A DNA stretch of 6,498 nucleotides. It comes from Planctomycetota bacterium. GTDB taxonomy: Bacteria; Planctomycetota; UBA1135; UBA2386. A model generated the notes under the pieces. It saw nothing but the letters and a program-made list of their open reading frames with translations. It was not told the DNA's origin and ran no database searches. The first letter of the stretch is position 1; the number at the start of each line of letters is the position of its first letter. Both the position numbers and the translations under genes were made by a program. The DNA is taken from positions 1-6,498 of the forward strand of contig JAGQRA010000226.1 of the NCBI GenBank assembly GCA_020425885.1. The letters run 5' to 3'. This document shows positions 1 through 5,682 of the stretch, one piece after another.

Positions 1-1
1 C

Positions 2-82
2 CACGGCATGAGCGACGCCGACGCCGACCACGTCGTCGCCGCCGTCCGCAAGGTCGTCGCGCATTTCCTCGCCGCGGGCTGA
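2..82 (+). CDS. C-terminal tail of a probable DegT/DnrJ/EryC1-family sugar aminotransferase (5' end outside window)
   Basis: An open frame enters from the left edge and stops at TGA 80-82, giving 26 residues that read HGMSDADADHVVAAVRKVV and then AHFLAAG. This matches the usual end of PLP-dependent sugar aminotransferases of the DegT/DnrJ/EryC1 (PseC/LegC/perosamine synthase) family, where a 'lP.hpgmsdeDvd.Vv.alr' helix closes the protein. Such an enzyme would aminate a 4-keto nucleotide sugar, an early step of nonulosonate synthesis, which fits the minus-strand genes facing it. Only the last helix is visible and no catalytic residue can be checked, so the family call rests on a short pattern plus context. 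The gene is convergent with the minus-strand operon and ends inside the left arm of the hairpin at 79-116. Confidence 0.5.
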   Translation, partial: HGMSDADADHVVAAVRKVVAHFLAAG

Positions 83-116
83 GAGGCCGAGAGGGAAACA
101 TGATGCGGCCTCTCAG
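79..116. terminator. Hairpin between convergent genes, possible bidirectional terminator
   Basis: An 11-base perfect inverted repeat (arms 79-89 and 106-116, arm sequence ctgagaggccg) encloses a 16-base loop. The left arm contains the TGA stop of the + strand gene, and the right arm lies 11 bases beyond the stop codon of the minus-strand aminotransferase. The position between two convergent genes and the stem strength suggest transcription termination or 3'-end protection for both transcripts. No T-run follows the stem in either direction, so it is not a canonical intrinsic terminator. A second, smaller repeat (ctcag/ctgag, 112-116 and 120-124) could pair as an alternative to the right arm. 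Confidence 0.5.
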
Positions 117-127
117 GCTCTGAGGCG

Positions 128-1411
128 TCAGCGCACGGCGAACACGGGCTGCAACGGCGGACAACGCAAACGGGAGCGCAGGTCGTCGCGATCGAGCGCC
201 GCGCGCAGCTCGGCGAAGACCTCGTCGTAGGCCCGGAGCACCTCCGCCACGTCGGCCTCGCCGAGCGCATGGCAGATGTTGTGCGTGCCGAGCGTCAGCA
301 CCCCGCGCCGGAAGCACTCCTGCAGGAACAACGTCTTCAGCTCGAGTACCGAGTAGCGACCGGTCGGTTCGAACACCAGGAAGGACCAGCTCGGATGGCC
401 GCTGGTGCGCAGCGTGCCGCCGAGCCCGTTCGCGGCGATGCGCGCGTTGCAACCGGCCAGCAGCTGCTCGCCCCGCGCCCGCAGTGCAGCGACGACGGGT
501 TCGCGCCGCAGCTTCTGCAGCACCGCGCGCGCGGCCGCCAGCGACAGCGCTTCGCCGCCGAACGTCGTCGAGAAGAAGATCCTCTCCATCCCGGCCATCA
601 GCGCCGTCGGCCCCACGACGGCGCTCAGCGGCATGCCGTTGGCGAGTCCCTTGCCGAATGTCGCCAGATCCGGCGTCACGCCGAACAGCGCCTGCGCCCC
701 GCCCACATCGAAGCGGAAACCGGTGACCGTCTCGTCGAACACGAGCAGGGCCCCTTGACGCGTGCAGAGTTCACGGACCCGCGGCAGGAAACCCGGCGGC
801 GGCTCGACCACGTTCATTGGCTCCATGACCACGGCCGCGACCGCGTGTTGCCGGAGCAGCGCCTCGAGCCCCGCGCTGTCGCCGTAGGCGAACGCGTGCG
901 TCAGCGCCCGGGTCGCCTCGGGCACGCCGAGGTGTCGCGTCGTGCTGCCGATGTACCAGTCCTGCCAGCCGTGGTAACCGCAGACGGCGACGTGGTCGCG
1001 GCCGGTGTGGGCGCGCGCCAGCCGCACGGCCGCCGCGGTCGCATCGGATCCGTTCTTGCCGAAGCGTACCTGCTCGGCGCACGGCACGGCATCGACGATC
1101 AGCTCGGCGACCTCGGCCTCGAGGCAGGTCGGCAGCGACAGCGTGACACCGCGTGACAGCTGCGCGACCACCGCGGCATCGACGTCGGGGTCGCGATGCC
1201 CGAGCAGCACCGCCGCCAGCCCGCAGACCAGGTCGATGTACTCGTTGCCGTCGACGTCGACGGTGCGCGCGCCCTGGCCATGCGACAGGAACAGCGGCGC
1301 CGCGCCCGGCGGGTACTGCAGCATGCTCTTGCTGAAGGTCTGCGAACCGAGCGGGATCGTGGCCCGCGCGCGCTCGAGCATGCGCTCGGACTCGGCATAG
1401 CGATCAGTCAC
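128..1411 (-). CDS. Class III PLP aminotransferase, glutamate-1-semialdehyde aminotransferase-like, in a sugar biosynthesis operon
   Basis: This is a 427-residue fold-type I PLP enzyme. Visible landmarks are the class III N-terminal stretch around VDVDGNEYIDL (51-61), the phosphate-loop motif NGSDAT (120-125), YHGW (146-149), FDETVTGFR (225-233) whose Asp226 should contact the PLP ring nitrogen, and FGKGLANGMPLSA (252-264) whose Lys254 should form the Schiff base. Length and spacing are normal, so the enzyme looks intact. Automated annotation would probably call it HemL. However, its N-terminus lacks the 'GGVNSPVRAF'-like start typical of HemL, and it is the last gene of a nonulosonate-type operon, so a sugar (keto or aldehyde) substrate is more likely than tetrapyrrole synthesis. 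The start is GTG at 1411, preceded by a strong GGAGGAA, and it overlaps the SpsF-like gene by 8 bases. Substrate and regiochemistry are unknown. Confidence 0.88.
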   Translation of the reverse strand: MTDRYAESERMLERARATIPLGSQTFSKSMLQYPPGAAPLFLSHGQGARTVDVDGNEYIDLVCGLAAVLLGHRDPDVDAAVVAQLSRGVTLSLPTCLEAEVAELIVDAVPCAEQVRFGKNGSDATAAAVRLARAHTGRDHVAVCGYHGWQDWYIGSTTRHLGVPEATRALTHAFAYGDSAGLEALLRQHAVAAVVMEPMNVVEPPPGFLPRVRELCTRQGALLVFDETVTGFRFDVGGAQALFGVTPDLATFGKGLANGMPLSAVVGPTALMAGMERIFFSTTFGGEALSLAAARAVLQKLRREPVVAALRARGEQLLAGCNARIAANGLGGTLRTSGHPSWSFLVFEPTGRYSVLELKTLFLQECFRRGVLTLGTHNICHALGEADVAEVLRAYDEVFAELRAALDRDDLRSRLRCPPLQPVFAVR

Positions 1412-2204
1412 GGCGTTCCTCCGCGTTCGGTCGTCCCGGGGCGTGCGCCGCGTCGCGCTGCAGCGAGCGCCGCCAGCCCGCAGTCGGATCGACCGTGGCG
1501 TTGGCAGCGAACAGCCCCGGGCGTTCGCGCCACAGCTGCAGCACGTCGTCCATCGCGAAGTCGGGGCGCAGGGGCAGGAAGTGGGCGAACACGGCGGTCA
1601 CGACCTCGAGGTCTTCGGCGGTGTCGACGGTCCAGCGCAGCTGACCGAGCGGCTCGCGGTGCTCGACCGAGCAGAGACGGTAACGTTCGGGCCGGTGGTA
1701 GACGAACGGCGTCACGTGCTCACGCTCGGACGGCAGCGTCGCTTCGGCGACCGCCTCGGCCAGCACGGACGCGCGCACGACCTCGACGTCGAGCCCGTCC
1801 GGGAACGTCCGCCGCAGGGTGTTGGAGGTGTAGTCGGCCCCGGACTCGAGGTGGGCCGCGACCACGCGGTCGACGATCGCCGGATCGACGAGCGGGCAGT
1901 CGCCCGTCAGTCGTACGACGTGCTCGGCACCGGCCTGCGCGGCTGCGCCGTGACAGCGGGCCAGCACGTCGTCGAGTGCGCCGCGATGGCAGGCCACGCC
2001 GCAGCGTGCCGCCAGCGCCGCCACCTCGTCGTCGCTCGCATCGTCGCTGGTGGCGACGACGACGCCCTGCAGACAGCTCGCGCGCCGCACGCGTGCGAGC
2101 TGCCTTTGCAACATCGGTTCGCCGAGGATCCCGCGCAGCACCTTGCCGGGAAGGCGGGTCGAGGTGGCGCGCGCCTGCAGAACGGCGACGATCATCGCGG
2201 GCAT
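1404..2204 (-). CDS. SpsF-type cytidylyltransferase (nucleotide-sugar activation)
   Basis: A 266-residue protein with the pattern of the SpsF branch of the CMP-Kdo/CMP-sialate synthetase-like nucleotidyltransferases. It has the N-terminal nucleotide-binding signature LQARATSTRLPGKVL (9-23), the metal-binding strand VVRLTGDCPLVDP (96-108), a REHVTPF motif (161-167) and LRWTVDTAEDLE (189-200). Family members are cytosolic and are thought to transfer CMP to an acidic 3-deoxy sugar, or to act as related glycan nucleotidyltransferases. The signature differs from the PseF/NeuA form (R-x-GSKRIPxKN-like). The start is taken as ATG 2204, which has a weak GGCGG six bases upstream; a second ATG three codons in (2195) has no better site. 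The last ~30 residues are polar and Arg/Ala/Pro-rich and look like a non-conserved tail. The gene lies 15 bases after the aldo/keto reductase stop and overlaps the next gene by 8 bases. Confidence 0.85.
   Translation of the reverse strand: MPAMIVAVLQARATSTRLPGKVLRGILGEPMLQRQLARVRRASCLQGVVVATSDDASDDEVAALAARCGVACHRGALDDVLARCHGAAAQAGAEHVVRLTGDCPLVDPAIVDRVVAAHLESGADYTSNTLRRTFPDGLDVEVVRASVLAEAVAEATLPSEREHVTPFVYHRPERYRLCSVEHREPLGQLRWTVDTAEDLEVVTAVFAHFLPLRPDFAMDDVLQLWRERPGLFAANATVDPTAGWRRSLQRDAAHAPGRPNAEERRD
1416..1422 (-). promoter_or_regulatory. Strong ribosome binding site for the GTG-started class III aminotransferase
   Basis: GGAGGAA on the minus strand lies 4 bases before the GTG at 1411. It is inside the last codons of the upstream SpsF-like gene, whose TGA (1406-1404) falls just after the GTG. 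This decides the GTG start and indicates translational coupling of the two genes. Confidence 0.75.
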
Positions 2205-2219
2205 GCTACACCGCCGCGG

Positions 2220-3119
2220 CTACCGCCAGCGCGACGGATCGACGATGTCGAGGTTCTCGGTGGCGAGCGCCGCGAAGCCGGCGGGGTCGACGGTGTCGGC
2301 CGCCGCTGCCAGCAGCTCCTGCAGCTGCTCGAGCGAGTCGACACCGCAGATGGCGACCCGGACACCGGGCACCGCGAGCACGAAGCCGAGCGCCGCCGCC
2401 AGCGGCGTCAGGCCGTGCTCGCGCGCACATGCCTGGAAGGCCGCGACGGCCGGTGCCGCGACCGCGAGCGCGGGCGGGATGGCCGTCTTCGGCATCAGCA
2501 GGAGCCCTTGCAGGAACACCGATCGGACGTGCACCTCGACGCCGCGGGCCGCGAGTTCGGCGAGCGCACCGGAACGCACGGCGCGCTGGTCGAGCACGTT
2601 CAGCGGCAGCTGCACGATCTGCAACGGCAGGCGGCGGGCCAGCCGCAAGGCTTCGTCGGGGTGGTAGACCGACACGCCGATGCGGCGCGCGAGACCCTCG
2701 TCGCGCACGGCCTCGAGTGCCGCCCACAGTGCCGGTCCATCATCGGCCAGCAGCTCGCGGCGGTCGTGCACGAGCAACGCGTCGGCGACCGGTCGTCCGA
2801 GCCGCGCGAGCGACCGCAGCAGCTGGGCGCGCACGGCCGCTGGCCCTGCGCCGACGGCGGTCTTGGTGACGACCGCGAAGGCGGCGCTCGCCGCGCCCAG
2901 ATCGCCGAGGACCTGCTCCGCGTCACCGTAGGCCGGCGCGGTATCGAGGACCGCGGCGCCGGCCGCGTTCGCTGCGAGCAGGATCGCGCGCACCCGTTCC
3001 GGCGTCACCCGGCCGCCTCGGTTGGCGAGGCCGTAGGCGCTGCCGAACTGGGCCGTTCCGAGGCCGAGCCGCGACGCCCTGGCCGCTGCCGCGGGCGCCG
3101 ATGGCGTTTCGGGCACCAT
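2220..3119 (-). CDS. Aldo/keto reductase of a sugar biosynthesis operon
   Basis: A 299-residue (alpha/beta)8-barrel oxidoreductase of the aldo/keto reductase superfamily. The protein opens with LGLGTAQFGSAYGL (18-31). All four family catalytic residues appear present: Asp59 and Tyr64 in LDTAPAYG, Lys86 in VTKT, and His118 in LLVHD. The C-terminal cofactor-site region corresponds to VAICGVDSLEQL (255-266). Members normally interconvert a carbonyl and an alcohol with NADP(H); the substrate here is unknown. The same frame stays open upstream to 3692, but that extension lies inside the FAD-oxidoreductase gene and has no domain sense, so the start is the ATG at 3119. GAGGG sits only two bases before this ATG, so the adjacent GTG (codon 2, 3116), with a 5-base spacing, is an equally possible start. 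The gene follows the upstream stop by 5 bases and is followed by the SpsF-like gene after 15. Confidence 0.87.
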   Translation of the reverse strand: MVPETPSAPAAAARASRLGLGTAQFGSAYGLANRGGRVTPERVRAILLAANAAGAAVLDTAPAYGDAEQVLGDLGAASAAFAVVTKTAVGAGPAAVRAQLLRSLARLGRPVADALLVHDRRELLADDGPALWAALEAVRDEGLARRIGVSVYHPDEALRLARRLPLQIVQLPLNVLDQRAVRSGALAELAARGVEVHVRSVFLQGLLLMPKTAIPPALAVAAPAVAAFQACAREHGLTPLAAALGFVLAVPGVRVAICGVDSLEQLQELLAAAADTVDPAGFAALATENLDIVDPSRWR

Positions 3120-3124
3120 GACCC

Positions 3125-4456
3125 TCAGCCCCGCGCCATCGTCGCGGCGACGTCGGCGACCACCTGCGGCACGTAGGCGTTGAGGTTCAGGTTGGCCATC
3201 GACGGCACGACCGGCCGCATGTTGCCCGCGGGGTCGACCAGTGCCGGATCGGCGTCGCGCAGCGGTTCGCCCTCGGCGCCGAACGCGTTGAAGTGCAGCG
3301 GCACATCGCGGAAATCGAACTCGACGACGCGGTGGTCCGCCGCCAGCAGCCCGAGGGCCACGAGATCGTCCTGCCAGTACCGCTGCCAGACCGCTGCCTC
3401 CCGCGGCCAGTCCTCGGCGATCGGCACGGCGAACTCGACCTGCAGCAGGGGGTCGTCCGAACCCCGGAACGAGGCCGGCCGCGAGATGCGGTTGACGCGG
3501 CGTCGCGGATCGCCGACCAGGTACTCGTGGAAGTCGCCGAGCGCCGGCCGATCGAGGCGGAAGCTGCCGAGCAGCACACGATCCGTGACGACCTGCTGGC
3601 AAGGCAGCGAGAGCAGCTGACACAGGGCCGGCCACGGCGCCGCCCAGAACACGTGCGGCGCCGCGAATCGGCGCCCGCCCGCCGCCACCCACTCGACCGC
3701 GTGCGTTCCCGGCCGCACCTGCACGTTCAGGTCGCGCGCTCCCGTGAGCACCTCGACGCGCCGCGGGTCGAGCTTCTGCAGGAAGCCGCGCGCGAAACCA
3801 CCGAAGCCGCCCTCTTGCGGGTAGAGGATGCGTTGCGCGTGCCCACGCCGCAGCCGGTCATGGAACATGCGCGAGGCCGAGTCGCGCGCCTCGACGCGCT
3901 GCGCCGCCGGGAAGAACCACGGATAGATGTTGGTCAACAGCCGGGCTTCGTCGACGCCGAACGCGCGATGCCGGTTCTCGGTCGGATAGGACGGCAGCAC
4001 CTCGTCCAGCACGAGATCGGCGAACGCCGGGCCGTAGCAGGCGGCCAGTCGCGCGCGCGTCGGCAGCTCGTCGCCGATGTCGTCGACGAGCGCCTCGCCG
4101 CGCAGCATCGCGCGCAGCTCTCCGGGCAGATCGGCAGGCTTCGGATTGTAGGGCAGCACGTGGCCACGTAGCACGATGGCGCGCCGCAGCACCTGCTCGT
4201 GCACGGCGCCGTCGACGACGTGGGTGAACAGCCGCGTCGCCAGCGGCGACCGCATCGCATCGAGCACGTGCAGGCCGAAGTCGAAGCTGGTACCGCCGGA
4301 GGTCGTGAACGAGCCGTCGGCGCTGCCGACGTGGTCGCCGCGCTCCAACAGGACCGCGCGACAACCGAGCTGCGAGAGCACGTACGCGGTCACCAGGCCG
4401 CGCATGCTGCTGCCGACTATGATCGCGTCGACCGTCTCGATCGCTGCGTCGTTCAT
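3125..4456 (-). CDS. FAD/NAD(P)-binding oxidoreductase, amine oxidase / protoporphyrinogen oxidase-like
   Basis: This 443-residue protein begins with a Rossmann beta-alpha-beta unit at residues 9-40: VDAIIVGSSMRGLVTAY, then a strand ending in LLERG, where Glu38 is placed to bind the FAD ribose. Further features resemble the amine-oxidase/UDP-galactopyranose mutase-like superfamily: a glycine-rich GGTSFDFGLHVL (54-65) after the first helix, a mixed central domain, a GGFGGFARGF segment (216-225), and a C-terminal segment GNMRPVVPSMANLNLNAYV (411-429) probably closing the FAD site. The dinucleotide motif is GxSxxG (Gly15, Ser17, Gly20) instead of GxGxxG. The frame continues upstream through the amidotransferase gene, but codons there are out of register with that gene; the start is ATG 4456, with GGGAGG four bases upstream and an ATGA overlap with the amidotransferase stop. 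There is no signal peptide or membrane segment. The substrate is unknown; from context it may be a sugar intermediate or lipid-linked sugar. Confidence 0.8.
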   Translation of the reverse strand: MNDAAIETVDAIIVGSSMRGLVTAYVLSQLGCRAVLLERGDHVGSADGSFTTSGGTSFDFGLHVLDAMRSPLATRLFTHVVDGAVHEQVLRRAIVLRGHVLPYNPKPADLPGELRAMLRGEALVDDIGDELPTRARLAACYGPAFADLVLDEVLPSYPTENRHRAFGVDEARLLTNIYPWFFPAAQRVEARDSASRMFHDRLRRGHAQRILYPQEGGFGGFARGFLQKLDPRRVEVLTGARDLNVQVRPGTHAVEWVAAGGRRFAAPHVFWAAPWPALCQLLSLPCQQVVTDRVLLGSFRLDRPALGDFHEYLVGDPRRRVNRISRPASFRGSDDPLLQVEFAVPIAEDWPREAAVWQRYWQDDLVALGLLAADHRVVEFDFRDVPLHFNAFGAEGEPLRDADPALVDPAGNMRPVVPSMANLNLNAYVPQVVADVAATMARG

Positions 4457-5616
4457 GGAGCCTCCCAGGCCATTGCGTCTACGGGCCAATCGAAGTCCTC
4501 GATCAGGAAGCCGTCGATCTGCCAGCGCCCGTCGCGGCGGAGCCAGAGCCGGCGGTCGCGGAAACCTTCGACGATGCGGAAGTACTCGGCGGTGTCGATG
4601 CCGAGCCAGGCGCAGAACGCGCGGATGTCGTCCCACGGCGTCTCGTCGCCGCGTTGCCGCAGGAAGGCGATCGCGGCGTCGCGCGCCATGCGGCCCGCGC
4701 GGATCTCCATCGACAGGGTGTCGAAGCTCCGCGTGATGCCGAACTTGTGCCACTTCGGATGGTGGTGCACGCCGATGAAGTCGTCGTCGATGTTGACGAA
4801 GTCGTAGTGGCCGACGCGCGGTCCCGCGGCGCGGCCCGAGAAACCGTGCTGCTGCGCGATGCGCAGCGACCGTCGAGGATCCCAGGCGAAGAACCAGCCG
4901 AGGAACACGACCTGCAGCGGCTGCGCCGCGAGTTCGGCGGCCGTCGGTGTCCGCAGCGGCGCGAGGTCGGCGGCCGTCAGCGCGGCGTCGATCCAGTCCT
5001 CGGCCTTCGTCCCGGCCGTGACGCCGAAGCGCTCGAGCCAACGCTGGTCGACGACGCGCCCGGCGAGGCTCTGGTCGTCGCTGCCGTATTCGAATGCCGA
5101 GTTCTCGCCGTAGACGACCAACGGGATGCCGCGATCGAGCGCGATGCGCACCGGCCAGCGGTAGATCGCCATGTGCGTGACGAGGCCACCGATCGCCGTG
5201 GCGCGGAACGCCTTCGCGACGAAGCGGCGTTCGATCTCGGCATCGAGTCGCACCTCGAGCAGCTCGACGTCGAGCCGCGCCAACGCGTCGAGGTTCTGCT
5301 TGCCGAGCGCGGTGCGACCTGCCGTCACGTAGCTCACGCAGAGCGGCCGCAATCCGTGTTCGAGGCAGGTGACGACCTGCCAGAAGCTGTCCTTGCCGCC
5401 GCTCACCGGCACGATGCAGTCGTGCGCCAGCCCCCGCGCCCGCGCCATTGCGCGGGCCGATGCCGCGAGTTCGACGAACGCTGTGCGCCGGGAGTTCCAG
5501 TCGAGGTGGGTCTTGCGCTCGGCGTTGCGGCAACCGGCGCACACGCCCTCGGCGTCGAGGGCGACCCCGGGGCGGGAGTCGGGGAGGATGCAGCGGCTGC
5601 AGTAGCGGGGTGCCAT
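4453..5616 (-). CDS. N-acetyl sugar amidotransferase, PseA/WbpG family
   Basis: A 387-residue cytosolic ATP-pyrophosphatase. The N-terminus carries two CxxC pairs, YCSRC (Cys6, Cys9) and GVCAGC (Cys26, Cys29), typical of the family's zinc knuckle. The PP-loop PVSGGKDS follows at 70-77, and GENSAFEYG at 170-178 matches the family's second conserved segment. In the Campylobacter PseA and Pseudomonas WbpG families the enzyme activates an acetamido group with ATP and replaces its oxygen with ammonia, giving an acetamidino sugar. Length matches the family (about 380). The ATG at 5616 is chosen because the conserved YCxRC motif begins at residue 5, though no clear Shine-Dalgarno precedes it. It starts 66 bases after the PseG-like stop and overlaps the FAD-oxidoreductase gene by 4 bases. 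WbpG-type enzymes usually use a HisH/HisF-like ammonia supply; neither is in this window. The exact sugar substrate is inferred from context. Confidence 0.88.
   Translation of the reverse strand: MAPRYCSRCILPDSRPGVALDAEGVCAGCRNAERKTHLDWNSRRTAFVELAASARAMARARGLAHDCIVPVSGGKDSFWQVVTCLEHGLRPLCVSYVTAGRTALGKQNLDALARLDVELLEVRLDAEIERRFVAKAFRATAIGGLVTHMAIYRWPVRIALDRGIPLVVYGENSAFEYGSDDQSLAGRVVDQRWLERFGVTAGTKAEDWIDAALTAADLAPLRTPTAAELAAQPLQVVFLGWFFAWDPRRSLRIAQQHGFSGRAAGPRVGHYDFVNIDDDFIGVHHHPKWHKFGITRSFDTLSMEIRAGRMARDAAIAFLRQRGDETPWDDIRAFCAWLGIDTAEYFRIVEGFRDRRLWLRRDGRWQIDGFLIEDFDWPVDAMAWEAP
4461..4466 (-). promoter_or_regulatory. Ribosome binding site deciding the FAD-oxidoreductase start
   Basis: GGGAGG on the minus strand, within the last codons of the amidotransferase gene, lies 4 bases before ATG 4456. 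With the 4-base ATGA stop/start overlap it supports this start over longer in-frame ones and implies translational coupling. Confidence 0.7.
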
Positions 5617-5682
5617 GGCGGGGCGACAGCAGCGGAGCAGAACGCGTCATCCACCGCAATCGTCGAGCCGGGTCGCCGACAA
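5617..5682 (-). other. 66-base intergenic gap between pseG-like and amidotransferase genes
   Basis: This is the only sizeable gap inside the minus-strand operon. I see no convincing -35/-10 pair, no strong hairpin and no clear ribosome binding site. An ATG at 5650 is one base out of frame with the amidotransferase and opens only into a shadow frame. The gap is probably just a spacer within one transcript. Confidence 0.4.

Noticed and set aside
15..45. Short GACGCC/GTCGTCGCC-like repeats near the left edge and elsewhere
   Set aside because: They are codon-level repetition of Asp-Ala and Val-Val-Ala in GC-rich coding sequence, with no regular period or conserved spacer.
1196..3176. Two long + strand open frames (1196-2869 and 1443-3176, 557 and 577 codons)
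   Set aside because: They run antisense through three genes with clear motifs. Their translations are Arg/Ala/Pro- or Arg/Gly/Glu-rich with no domain pattern, as expected where stop codons are rare in GC-rich DNA.
3120..3692. N-terminal extension of the aldo/keto reductase
   Set aside because: It is an open shadow frame within the FAD-oxidoreductase gene. The barrel begins normally right after ATG 3119.
5617..5682. Possible internal promoter or leader peptide before the amidotransferase
   Set aside because: A TTGTCG hexamer can be found but has no matching -10 box at suitable spacing. The ATG at 5650 is out of frame and its reading is a shadow.
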